From Monilinia fructicola (lineage: Eukaryota; Ascomycota; Leotiomycetes; Helotiales; Sclerotiniaceae), in contig VICG01000005.1 in NCBI GenBank assembly GCA_008692225.1, positions 1,149,001 to 1,213,000 of the forward strand: a stretch of DNA of 64,000 bases, written 5' to 3'. The notes under the pieces were generated by a model, which saw only the letters and a list, made by a program, of their open reading frames with translations, made no database searches and was not told the DNA's origin. Position numbers and translations under genes: made by a program. Shown in pieces: positions 47,517 to 60,002 of the stretch. Every line of letters begins with the position of its first letter. Position 1 is the stretch's first letter.

Positions 47517-49877
47517 GAGAATAATGATGGTCGCTGAATGGAATGGAACGGGTGTGGTAAGACAAACGCGGCGATTGCATTCTGGGAGGCTCACATTTTT
47601 TCCTGAACTGTACGATATTACCAGCTCCTTATTTGCCTTGTCCCAGATATGTAATGTGGAGGAAGGGGTTGAATGGGGGGATTCGCGCAAATTAGAAGGA
47701 GAGAGAGTCTGTGGATTGTGCTTTTTTGATACCGGCTGAGTTACCCCTGCCCGCCCTTGCTGCATTGAGTTTTCTAGTTTTCTAGTTTTCGTTTTACAAA
47801 GTTACAGATGGTTTCCTTGACTTCGCCGACATTCTGGTGTTAGTTTTTTATTTAGTCTAGTTAGTGGTTGATTGATGATGATGATGAGTTGGTCAATTCA
47901 TGAAAGATAAATTTGGGAGTGGAGGAAAGCAAGCAAGCATACCACCTTGGAAAATTGTAAATAAAGACTTTTTCCCATCTCTTTAATGAATAAAAATGCC
48001 TTTCCAATATTTTGATGTTCGGTATTCGATATAAAGCTTTGTGTGTGACTGCGAGTATATGAAAACGATGTGTACCTCCTGCAGTAGTGGTTTGGCATGC
48101 CTTGATGGGATGGAATGCTGTGGTGTCATGGGTGTGCGGATGGGCGGGTGCGTTCTTCGGGTTCGAGAAGGATTATCGTCAAAGCTGTAAGATAGAATGA
48201 TGGTTATATCTAAGCATGTTGTTTGTACCGAAATAATATTCACTTCAAGTTTTTTTTTTTTTTCGTGTGTGACTAACGGTACCTAGAGATAGATCTCTCA
48301 TCTGGTATCTCAGAAACCGAGTAAAGCAATGCCCAGGCTCATCTCAATATTACCTTGAGATACTTCTTGGGTAGCCCTATATTATAGACCTCAATACAAT
48401 CGGCATTTTACCCTCCCTACTCGAGCAACCATTCCAAACGTAGCAAACATTTGACTCCCATTGGTGTAGTGTGTAAAAGGTATATTTTTACGCACCACAT
48501 GCGCAGGTGTGGCAGGGAGGGAATATAGATGGAACTAATGCTTTCCTCGTACTGATCCTAGCTTGAACAAAATTCTCGTGCTACATGGTGTAAAAATATC
48601 AAATTCCCCCCCTCATGCCGTGTTGCCAGGTGACAGTGTAGAGGATTGTACCACGAGGGATCTCTCGGGGCTATTGCAGCGTGTATGGTGGAGGTAGTGT
48701 ACGTGGGTATATGTACAATATAGAGACCCTTCTAGCATGGCATGAGAGGACAAGAGCACGGCAGGATGCGTCGGGTTCGGGGTTGTAAGGTCGGCATGGG
48801 TTGCGTGGACTCGGGGTCTATTACATGTACATTGATGTGTGCATGCGTTGTGCTGTGGGTGGGAAGAGAAGGGGGATTAGTTTTGGGATAGGCGGTGATC
48901 GGTGGTACGGGAAATGATTGGAGTTTTGTACGAGTACTTTTGAATGAGCGATCCGGTGAAGGGCGGTTTGGTTGGGTATATGGAGCAGTCTTATTTTATC
49001 ATGTATGAAGAGCTCGATGCTCCATGTCGGGTTCATGAGAAGGAATAGAGGGTTTTGTTTCACTTGGATAGTTCTGTCTACAGCTGTTCTTGTGTGAAGA
49101 ATTATCTATATCTAGATGCTGAGATAAATGTGTGGTGTAACGAAACACAATAAAGATAAAAATGCAATGCAATAGTGGTGTACAGGGCGTAAATCATCCT
49201 TTCTTCCCTCGACCTCAATCTAGCCATCGCTCCCTGTTGGGTATCATGAATATGTAAGTGTATGTAGTGTATCCGTCTCATCAATCAATCCTCTTTTGAA
49301 CTCTTAATTAACACCATCATTCTGAATATGATATTTGTGATGTTTCACCATGTGATATGCATTTTGCTCATTACCATCAGTCATGTCCAAAGAAACGATA
49401 GGACAGGGGCAGTAAGAAAATATAGAAACGGAAAAATAGAAAAATGGAAAATTCCTAGGAAATAATACAGTGTTATACAGATGGAAATTGTTGTACAGAT
49501 TGAGAAAGAGCAAAGAAACAAATACCTCCGAAATGAAGATGAAGAAGACGTGTATAGGAAACGAAAGGCCAAACATTAAGAAATTAAAAGAAATCCGTCA
49601 TCATCACATGAGGCATACCATCTGCCAACCACTTTCTCCAGTCATAAAGAAATGTAAAGAAACACCTAAGAATAGTATACAGGAGACAAGCGCAGAAAAG
49701 AACGAGAAGTCGAGGAAAGATAATAATAAGATGCCAAGGAAATTTCCAGAAGGGGGCAAAGAAACGGCGAGAAAATAAAGAAATTTTAGAACCACTTTCC
49801 TCTACCCTCCGCTCTCTCTAATTCGCCTCAAAACGCCAATAGAGTCAACAAGAGCCATGCAGTGACTTCCAAGACTA
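47517..49877. other. Convergent intergenic region, no gene supported
   Basis: 2.4 kb between the CBM48 gene (+) and the zinc-finger gene (-). It contains a (T)n run near 48250 and G/T-rich sequence at about 48600-48960. The Lys-rich frame at 49470-49778 has no family resemblance. No RNA gene was recognised. Confidence 0.5.
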
Positions 49878-52800
49878 TCAATCTCTAGTTTTTGTACGCA
49901 CTGCATCGATGATAGAGTGGGTTTCCCCACGCATAGTAGCTTTGCTAGTCAGGAGATCTTTAACATCTAACTCAAGCATGGAATCGAGATACATGAGTGC
50001 TTCGGTTCGTATAGTTTCCGAAGCCTCGGGGGAGGTCTCAAAGTCTAGATCTGCATATATGTCCAGAGTGTTCTGTAAAGAGGTAGCGTTACTTCCACCA
50101 ACTCGGTGACCAAACGCCCAGCATATCAAGGCAGCGACGTTCAAAGACCAATAATGGGCGAGATCCAGAGACGGCAAATTTGTGTTATGAACTGAAAAGG
50201 AAGAGCGTGGTGCTGAAAACTCGGATTGTAGGATACGGCAAGCATGATGCGTGGCAGTAGCTGCTGCTGGAGATGATGACCAAGCTTTGAGGCGGGATTG
50301 TGCTTCGTGAAAATGGCTTTGATGTGACATTTTTTGAGAAAATACCCAGGTATCCCCGCTAACGGCTAGGAGGTCGCGGAGTGGCGTATGGTACAACGCG
50401 AGATAGGTATGTACCATTGGAGATGCCGGAAATAACGTTACAAGTTCGAGTATTATGGGATGTGGGCTGTGTATTTCAAAGTCGATGGGATAATAGCAAC
50501 CAGGACCAGCAGGGACCGGGAGTTGGGATGTTAAGAAACTGATTATTACTGATTGAGCAAAATATGAAAGTTCTACCTGGTCTTCTTGGGTAGATTGGTG
50601 TTGGACGACATGAATTGTCTTGCCTGTACTGTTCCCAGTCTCGTTGGTAGCCCAGTCAGCTGCATTGGTCAATTCCCATACCACTTCCGAACAGGGTGTA
50701 TACAGTATGGTAGGGTCCACATATGGCTTGGTTCTTTTTTGTTGGTGATACATGGATTGTTGAATGTCAAAAATAAAGCAAAGGCATAAAAGGCGTTGTC
50801 GTGATTCGATTTCAACCCAGAGCAACCAATTGCTCTGTATGTCTTCGGATCTAGTGCGTGTGTTGACATGATTAGTTAGGCCGTTGGGAGTACTGGTATT
50901 AATGGGAGTAGTATCGGTTTCGGACGTTGGATATGATAGATTCAAAAGCTGCTGGCCGTCAGTAATACTCCTTTGATAGCCTTCATACCATCAACTTACT
51001 CGATCGTATAAATCATCAAACGGCCGAGATATGCGAACAGTGGTTTTCTTCCCACAGAAACGAGTGAATATCTCTGTAAGTAATATCGCTTGCATTGTTT
51101 GTAGTGTCCTATCGAGGGCTAAGGAAATTGTTTTGGTACAATATGTATGAAATTCCACGCCATAATTTCGTTCTTCGGGGTTAGAATAGTATTGGGTGCC
51201 GATAGCAGCCATTGAAAAGGTCAATAATAAGTTCTGGTTCTGTACAAATGTTCCGCGGTGAATAATTGGGAATAATTTATCGAAATTGCTCCAATACAGA
51301 GAGATGTAGTTGTCGAGGTTGGAGGTAGCGGAATGGGAAGGGGATTCAATTATCGACCCAATGTTCGACAATGTTTCTAATTGCTGGTATCCACCAGCTC
51401 CTTCGATCCTCGATCAAGGACGGCCAGTCGGGAGTTGGGTAATCGCGAAGGGGACGCTGGAAGAAAAGTCTGAGCCAAGTCTTTATTATATGTTGAGGTG
51501 TGTGGATTACCCACTGATTCCATATAATAGCCCCCGAAACCAGGCACATCAAGCAGTTGCCGAGATGGCGGTGACATTCTAGGGGGCGTATAAGTTGCAT
51601 CACAAGCTTCCATCATTGGTTCATAAGGTGGACTTCTAAGGTCTTGGGTTGTGCTGGTCATGCCTATGATGTCGTATTATCAGCTTATGACTTGAAAGAT
51701 CGTATTGCAACTACAGTTGTGTGTTAAAACCTACCATGAGACCACTGCGCGCTTGGAACTGGAATGGACCACTCAGGTGCTGTGACTAATGATCCAGACC
51801 TAGCTCTAGGTGCTATTCTCCCGGTACGTGAGCTCTCTGATTGAGTTGAATAGGTACTATCGGAAGCCGATGAGCACCAGGGTGAGCTTTCTTGTGTATA
51901 CGACAGGCCCGGCATATAATTTTCTTCAGGAATACGTAGCAGTGGTAGAGAAAGTGGGGCGCTGTATCCCGGGAATGAGGAAGCTTCTTCCGGATACAAT
52001 CCTTGGAAGCTGGAGCTCGTTACCCGATAGGAATCATGGTCCGAAAATTCTGGCATGGGCCGTACATTGAAGGTTGAGGTCATCTCACCGTAATTTGAGG
52101 GAGTCCTGCTCAAAGTTAGCCTTGCATTCTCTGTGTTTCCCCTCCTATAGGTAACTATGTAGTACGAGTCATGACATCTGCCGGTCGGAAAAAGATATAG
52201 GTGAAGAAGAAGAAACTTCCTGGGAGATAGAATCAAGGCTTACCTGGATGGGACTGATCCAGGTGATGCCGCAGTGTACACTGCCGCATCAGTCAATTTG
52301 ATTTTGACTGACTGGACCGTTATGAGCGCCGCCTGACGAATAACTAACAGATTGAAAATTGCCTCCGTTCGTATTGAAAGTTGCCGCAGCGGCAGAATTT
52401 TCCGCGCCTGCTGGAGTTCTCGGTGTCATGGAATCGTTTGGAGATATCTGGCCCAAGGTCATAGACATTCCGTGGGGTGTAGGTTCTAGCTTCATAGGAG
52501 CACTCTCTGATGCGCTTGAGGAGGCCCTGCTTCTTAGGTCGCTAGATCTGTATGCCTTTTCGCCTTGTGTTTCGCTTTGGTTCATTAGTAACTGTCTAAG
52601 TTGTGAAGGAGGTGAAGCATACTGTCGATTGAGATGACGTGCTAGTAGGTCAGGGCGGTGAAATGTTCTTTCGCAGTCTTCGAATGTGCATGGATAGGCA
52701 GGTTTTCCATGACTGAGCTTGTGTCTCCTGTGATTGAAAACATCATGAATTAGTCCATGTACTTGCGTCTACGCCTTTTTTTATCACTGTACTCTGCTAA

Positions 52801-53418
52801 AGATGTAAACATTGATACTACCATCTCCGACAAAATCTACACAGGGTACTTCTTATCCCTTCGAGTTTAGTGGGATTGAATCCTTACCTGAGGTGCTCTG
52901 CTCTGGTGAAAGTCTACGTTGTTGTTAGCTTCTGATTTGGGGTGGAATCGAACTCAAGTACAAACCTTCCTACAGTCATCGCACGTATGAACTGGAATAC
53001 CCTTCTTTGCTCTGCTGATACGTCCGGTCACAGGTGTGTATTTTACAGGCACAATATCTACCATCGGCTCCATTCCCCTCGTAGAAGTTTGTAGAGGACT
53101 ACCTGTTAGGCTTCCTTGGTTAGAGCCGCTTCCTTGATAAGCCGAAAAATCCATGGCTTCTCCAGCACCGCTGCTACGCCGTCGTATTAAGTTTGGCCGC
53201 GATGTTGTGGATTGGGTAGATGACTTTGAAACTCGATTTGATCTTCGACGATTGATGGATGGCTTTCCTTTAGTATCCTCAAGCTGAGGAGAGGGACTTT
53301 GAGATGAAGGATCAATGGATGGTCGGGAGGCTTGTTGTTGAGCAGCTTCCTTCCTTCTATAGGCTTGAGATTCGAGAGGGTCCACATCTACGTCCATAAT
53401 ATCTTTGAGGCTCGACAT
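49878..53418 (-). CDS. C2H2 zinc-finger transcription factor with fungal_trans domain, frame breaks in this sequence
   Basis: Putative nuclear regulator. Exons 53418-52966, 52913-52888 (26 nt), 52727-52244, 52105-51735, 51663-51001/51000 and 50951-49878. The start is MSSLKDIMDVDVDPLESQAY. Finger 1 is HTCDDCRKTFTRAEHLRRHK and on, spread over three exons. Finger 2 is YPCTFEDCERTFHRPDLLAR, followed by HLNRQ, so its last ligand position holds Gln and not His. A long disordered middle is followed by the fungal_trans part (NLDNYISLYWSNFDKLFPII HRG, then SRQRLLCLCFIFDIQQSMYH, YYPIDFEIHSPHPI) ending DAVRTKTRD. Two joints do not keep frame: about 52289-52297 (one base extra) and about 51399-51405 (one base short, AAGGAG). 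Unusual small introns are a less likely explanation. Targets are unknown. Confidence 0.82.
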
Positions 53419-56400
53419 GATGATTGTCCTCAAATTGGAAACGAATAAAGATGTACCCCTACAGCTCTGCACAGCCTTTCTGAAAAAGAATAGGTAATGT
53501 CAGGGGCGGGAACTTCAGCAGAAGGGCCAATACCGGCACTTGAAGTCTTTGGTGAGCGATTCTGGGATGGGGACGATGCTTCAGGTTGTAGGATATGTTT
53601 TGAAAAGTATATGTCATGTACTTCCAATGTTCCTGGAAAGATGCGCAGTAGATGCACAAAGATAGAACTTATCGTGGGGCATTGCTGAACTTCTTGGTTA
53701 TGTTTGCAAAGAAGAATGGTTGGAGAAGGAGGGGAGAAAGAGAAAGGAAAGAGGAAAACTGTGGAAGGCTGCCCGTTGTCCATCAACCATCGCATAACCC
53801 ATGCATACTGCAGACCTTGTCTGAGGGCGCTTATTGAAATCATACCCCATGGCTTCGGGTCCCGCGTCGAATTCAGAGTCAGCTCTCTCTCGTGGCACCC
53901 CTGACGTTTGCGCTTATGGAACATGCACGAGTGCCATGCAAAGTAAGTAGTTCGATGTTATTTATGAACAGGATGATGCAAAATGTAACATTATACCCAT
54001 CGCAAAAGAATGACCATTACTAGAATGCGTTAGATTGTTCGGCTGTAGATGCAGGTCAAGTAATGTAGGTAGTGTCGCTAGGTGGAAGAATACAGTAGAG
54101 CAGACAAGAATAAACATATGACCGAATTAATATGTTGGTTGCAAGTCTACACAGCAAACTTGCAGATGAGAAGCAACCATAAATTCGCTGGAAGAGTCTG
54201 CGCCTGGGTACCCATCTAGGACTAAGGAGAAATGCTACTGTCAGCACGGCTACACAGCCAATGGCCTGGGGACTATTCATCCGATCCCCCTGGCTCGAGG
54301 CTATTTTCCCCCTGTTATACCCTTGGCATGCCATGCTCTCACTCCCAGCAAATGCGGCCCATCGTTTAACTCGAGTTGATGGAATAGGATAACGGTGATT
54401 TCAGCCCACTCTAAAATTGGAAAGCAACCAAAGATTGCGCCCCTCTTTGAATATCTCAATTGCTTCTACCAGTATCTTTCATAGTATGTTCAAAATTGGA
54501 AAACACGCTCTTCATCAGGACCAGGAATTCCGTAAGATTCCAAAATTGTATGACGGTTTCCTGGCTGGCTGGTGGACAAGACGTTCGTCTGCAGTCCTCA
54601 TCCTGATAACACCGAGGAAGAATTCTGACGGCAGCATACACCTAGCGCAAGAAAGATACAAGAATAATACAGTACAACAATTGCATGAGGCTGTATGGTC
54701 TGATACTGGGTAAGTAGTGGATTGTCCATATCACACCATAGCAAGTAGTAAGCATGTTCGACCATGTTTTTCGATCACGCTGTATCTCCTTCGTCTTTCC
54801 TTGATACATACGGGCTACAGAAAATATTCTTCGCTTCATGGTTTCGGTCTATTCATGGTTCGTCTGTTCTACCCAGCACTCCGGGAGACAAGGGCGTAGA
54901 AATCCAGAAGTGGACACCGCACGTATCTGGTATTACCTAGTAAGGATTTATATGTGCGTATCTGCGCTTGATTCCCGAAAAGGATTCATTTTCGGATTGT
55001 CGAAATGCCACCAGTAATAGTCCTTTGATTAAAAGCTCTTCCCGAATATACCTATGAACCGACCCGGGTACATCTTCAAATACCTAGAGTATTCATTCCA
55101 TCATCAACATAAAGCTTCTCTCCTCTTCCGGCATGCGTGATAATGTACAGTCCAGTAACCTTACTGTAGAACAATTGAAACCACTTTGCGGTTGTATGTA
55201 TTTGAGATTGATTTTCTGATGGAGTTCGAGATTAATCAAATGATCTTCAGCATGGGCATGGCCAGGAATGGGGGAGGGTTCTTGAGCTTGATTACTCGAG
55301 TGATTCATTGGCCCATATTACGACGGCGTAGACAGCGCGGAAACACGGCAGCCCTAAGTATGTGGTGCCGGCATCCATGGTACTGTATAGCATTGAAGGG
55401 TTCGTTTGCTATGGGTGAGTGATAGATCGATTGAGTGGTGGGAATGGAGTCAAAATTCAAGAAGGATGATGAATTGAGTGTGTGGGTGGGTTGGCTGATG
55501 TGTTTGTTCATTGTGTGGTCTGTGGTCTGTAGTCGTGATCTGTGATCCGTGATCTGTGATCTGTGATCTGTGGTCTGTGGTCTGTGGTCTGTGGTTTGTG
55601 GTCGGTGGTTTGTGGTCGGTCTATGGTTTGTGGTTTGTGGTTTGTGGTTTGTTACAGACTGACAGTACAGGTACAGTACAGATAGGACTGACTTACTTAT
55701 CGGGGGTGTTTGTGCTTCGACCTCAGCGTGCTCAGAAGCCATAGTCCGTACAGAGTACATACAGTAGTCCGTACAGAGTACATACAGTATAGTATACGTA
55801 ACTTATAGTATAACAGTAATAAATTAATCTGCAGATACCCATTTGCAAGCGTTTGCCATACAAACAACATGTCACATTACTGCACAGAGTAGAACTATCA
55901 TCTATCCACTGTCACGAAACGCCCCCAAAAGGAAAACGAAAGGAATTTCGATGGAGAAAGAAAGGCAGCTTAGCCCTGGGCATAACTGGAACTAGTAGTC
56001 ATTATGAAAAAGCTCCAGATGACGCTTCTCAAGAGCTATTCAAGGGTATATATATATACGATACACTGAAACCCTATCCAGTCAGGTACATGTACATTGT
56101 TGTCATAAACATCCAGAGTAGGTAGAGACTGGCTGTTCCGAATACTTTTTTATACGAGTCACTGTCGAAGAAGCTCATATTGCAACAGTTAAGGTTAATC
56201 ATCGTCAACCAGAATTTGGAATTTGGGGGTCTTTCCACCTCCATCTTGGTGAAGAGCCTCAAGACAAGATGAAGACGAATATGAGATCAACTCCCATGAA
56301 AGTCAGGTCAACATTACCCCCAATGGAACAGCATAATCTATCTATCCCCCATCCATGGTATATGTATATCAATGTAGCTCATGAGTTAGCCAATGGGTTT

Positions 56401-57907
56401 TGGAGACACAAATGATATCACTAGAACCAAAGATACCACAATCGGTGATCTAATTCAGTACACTCCTCTGCCTTTCTCCGGAGAAAGCTTTTCAATGTTT
56501 TCTTGGTAAACTTAGAATAGTCTGGACTGATGTTTACTTTACATCTCTTTCTCTATGAAACTCCTGGTCAAGTGTATCTGAGGTTAAAAGAATCCCAATT
56601 TCTAGTTGACGCGACAGCTTTTTAGACGCTGTGTACAGTACAGTATGTTCCAGAAGAACGCACCCTTCCTGCATCCCTGCCGAATGGGTATTCTCTCATG
56701 ATCTCTCTCACAATGCCGCCCTCCGCGCAGGTACAATAATCCCCCACCTGATTGCGACGAAGCGATACTGTACAGTACTTTCTTAGTACATGACGATGCA
56801 ACCAACATGTCTAGTCAGGCACGAAGATCGAATAGCGAATTGTTGCAACAACCAGATTCGAGGATTGTGCCTCCAGTGGACTGGATGCAGGTAGAACTGT
56901 CTAATCGAGTTCCCGGATATTCTAAAGCGGTACCTGAGTTTGGAGATATGCAGAGATATGCAATGGAGGCGTGACCCCCCACACTCTTTGAGCTGCGCCT
57001 CAATGTAAGTTGTGATACTTATGATAACACTTCATGTTATAGCCTCGTCTCAAAATAGGTTCCGGGTATGTTGGAAAGAATAATAAAGAAACTTCCATTC
57101 TTTGGTGCGCTGAGTAAGATCGATAGCGTGATGGAATGGTAAAAGGTAATGCAGTTCGAGTAGAATTTTACCGACTCAATGCTCTCCCTGCTACTGCATG
57201 ATGCCTGAAGAACATCTACAAATGTTCCGATTCATCACGTAAGATGAAGTAACTTAATCAACAAAAATAGAAACATAATGGAAGGCAGTTCTGCATGCTG
57301 GGGTCTATGTTGTCCTGGCGTATTGTCATTTTCAAAGATGATCGCTGCTACCGACTCCCTGCGGACATAGATGCATCAGATCGATCTATCCGTGATAATG
57401 GTCATGGTCATGGCAACGCTATATGGTATGAGTAAGTATGGATGATATGAGTATGAGTGGGTCAAACTTTACCATGAGCTCGAGAATAGTATGGCTCTCT
57501 CACATGGAAGGATTCTTGAACGAGATTATCAAGTTCAAACCATACAAACGTGAAACTGTGTAACTGTGTAACTGTGTAACTGTGTAACTCTAGCGATATT
57601 GCCCCCAAAACCTTGCAAGAATCAAGCTGTGTAGAAAACAATCAATCAGGTAAATGAAATTAACATGTGTATACTTAGGGGAAGGCAATGGAACACGACA
57701 TACTCGTATTGGCGTGATGTTTCTAATTCTAATTCTCTAAATTTTATTATTAGTATTGTTGTGTAGTCCAGACAGTATCAGCATGTGAATGATAATATCA
57801 CGTGAATGTATAGTTCTACTTGTACATACTAGATCAAGCTAACTAATCTAGATTCCTAACTTGTTCTTAATTTATTAACTATCTATCGCTTTCTACTTTA
57901 TCTTAGC
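53419..57907. other. 4.5-kb gene-free region upstream of the zinc-finger gene
   Basis: No supported gene. The minus-strand frame at 53430-53924 is probably 5' leader of the zinc-finger gene. Repeats include GTGATCTGT/GGTCTGTG runs at about 55530-55655, GTCCGTACAGAGTACATACA twice at about 55744-55785, and five TAACTGTG copies at about 57550-57590. The small frames have low complexity or no resemblance to known proteins. Composition becomes AT-rich after about 57700. Confidence 0.5.
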
Positions 57908-57916
57908 TTGATTATT

Positions 57917-58095
57917 ATATATTATATTATTATATATATATATTATATTATATTATATTATATTATATTATATTATATTATATTATATTATATTATATTA
58001 TATTATATTATATATATATTATATTATATTATATTATATTATATATATATTATATATATATTATATTATATTATATTATATTATATTATATTATA
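57917..58095. repeat. ATATT pentanucleotide tract
   Basis: Tandem ATATT units, interrupted by short TA runs. The frame through it encodes only Ile and Tyr and is not a gene. Confidence 0.85.
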
Positions 58096-58431
58096 TATTA
58101 TATATATTTAAAACTTTAATTAATTAAATTTAATTATTAATTATATAAAAACTATAAAGCTTTTTTATAAATTTAAATTAAATAAAAAGAATAAATAAAA
58201 TAAATAGAATAAGTTATATAAATAAAATAAATAAAGTAAGTAAAATAAGTAAAATAAATTAATATATATTTAAAAATAGAATAGTATAAAAATACGTTTA
58301 AAAAGATAAAACGAGATATAAAAATAAAAAGAGATATAAAATAATAAAATTTAGTATTTATTTAAAATATAAAAGTATTTATTTTAAAAATATAAATATT
58401 TAAAAATAAAGAATTAAAGAAATAGTTTATC

Positions 58432-58664
<233 letters not shown>

Positions 58665-58679
58665 TAATTAATTAATTAT

Positions 58680-58834
58680 CTAGTACTCGCGGAAAATAAA
58701 TTTTTAGATTTTAGATTCGTAAAATTTTATTAGCCTCGAACGAAGTGAGGAATGGGGGTTTGGGGGCTAGCCCTCATTAGGAAATAAAATTCGACGAATA
58801 TAAAGTCTGAAAATTTACTTTTCGCGAGTGCTAG
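58680..58834. mobile_element. 155-bp hairpin (MITE-like) element
   Basis: Inverted ends of about 50 bp. The left end reads CTAGTACTCGCGGAAAATAA. The right end on the other strand reads CTAGCACTCGCGAAAAGTAA, and similarity continues through TTCGTxxAATTTTATT. The loop holds a GC-rich core (GAATGGGGGTTTGGGGGCTA). Both flanks carry TAT, a possible short target duplication. No coding capacity. Its GC-richness stands out in the AT island, so it probably inserted after most decay. Confidence 0.6.
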
Positions 58835-58879
58835 TATTAAAGGGTTTAAAGATAAGATAAAGTTTAAGCTAATCTTAAA

Positions 58880-59326
58880 CTAAGCGATACTATATATAAA
58901 AAAGATCTCTTAAAAATCTTTTTTCTCTTTAATTTTCTTATTTTATTTAATTATTCCTTATTAATTAACTCTAGTATATAATTATAATATAATAAACTTT
59001 TATTAAATATAATTATAAAAGTAATTTATTATTTTTAAATTTACGTAGAAACTACTACTATATATAATCTTTTAATAAAATATATTATAGTTATAGTTTA
59101 AGCGAAAAAGTATATAATATAGAATAGAATATACTATTTAATAGAACTTTTTATTCTTATAATTATAATTAAACTCGATTTATTATAAGTTAAAGTATAA
59201 ATAATCTATTACGATTATATACTAGAGCGAGTTAATAAAGGTTAATTAACTAGAATAAGAAAGCTAAAGAGGGAAAAGATCTTTAAGGAACTTAGAGATC
59301 TCTTATATATATATAGTATCGCTTAG
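58880..59326. mobile_element. 447-bp inverted-repeat (MITE-like) element, AT-rich
   Basis: The ends CTAAGCGATAC (58880) and GTATCGCTTAG (59316-59326) are perfect complements. Similarity continues inward for about 105 bp (AAGATCTCTTAA, CTCTTTA, TTAATTAACTCTAGTATATA and their counterparts at 59217-59315), with small gaps. The centre has no open frame. No clear target duplication is visible. Confidence 0.6.
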
Positions 59327-59335
59327 CGTGATGAG

Positions 59336-60002
59336 ATATTACGTGCTTAAGGCACGTGATATTCGTTACATAATCTAGAAGAGTATATTTTTTAAAACTC
59401 TTTTTTATATGTTTTAAACCGTAGATCTTTAAGCATTTAAATACATAAGATATTAATCTTTTGAGTTCCTAATGTTTTAAAGTTTTACTTAAACAATTTA
59501 ATAGATTCGTTGATTTATTATAAACTTTTAAAGATTTAATATAAATTTCGTTTTCGATTGATTTTTAGCCTGGCATTGACCCAAAACAACGCCAAGTATA
59601 CAGACTGATTATGCTGACTAATCTAGTTTTCTAGCTCGCTCGCTGTCGCTTAGCTACCCACCTACCTTCTACTGCACTTTTTCTCGGCTTTGGCCCCGCC
59701 GTTAGCCATTATTGACAACTACCCCACCTTGTTACTATCATCATCTCCAAAACAGGAAGCTCGTAAGTTTATATCCATCCATCCATCCATCCATTTCCCA
59801 TGTTATGTTCCCAATAAAATCTCAAATTTCAACAAAGTCAATATCGACAATCCTACGACGATCAAAATTTGTAGGGGCTCTTGAATATCCAGCTTCTCTC
59901 AAACCAGTGTCCTATTTTCCAAATCGCTACAGCCCATCAGCAATCCAAATCTCAACCTATCTCACACCCGCAATCAAGTTACATCAGGCTCGAAAAGTAA
60001 AG
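59336..60002. other. Palindrome and 5' leader of DUG1
   Basis: A short palindrome (ATATTACGTGC-TTAAG-GCACGTGATAT, about 59336-59362) ends the AT island. From about 59570 the sequence is ordinary. A strong donor-like GTAAGTTT at 59764 and several CAG/TAG sites before the DUG1 ATG suggest a 5' UTR intron. Confidence 0.45.

Noticed and set aside
53430..53924. 164-codon minus-strand frame
   Set aside because: Lies directly upstream of the zinc-finger gene, overlaps frames on the other strand and has no recognisable motif; more likely 5' leader.
55305..55760. 151-codon minus-strand frame with Thr-Asp-His-Arg-Pro-Gln repeats
   Set aside because: Product of the GGTCTGTG/GTGATCTGT simple repeat.
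57908..58111. 67-codon Ile-Tyr frame
   Set aside because: Translation of the ATATT tract.
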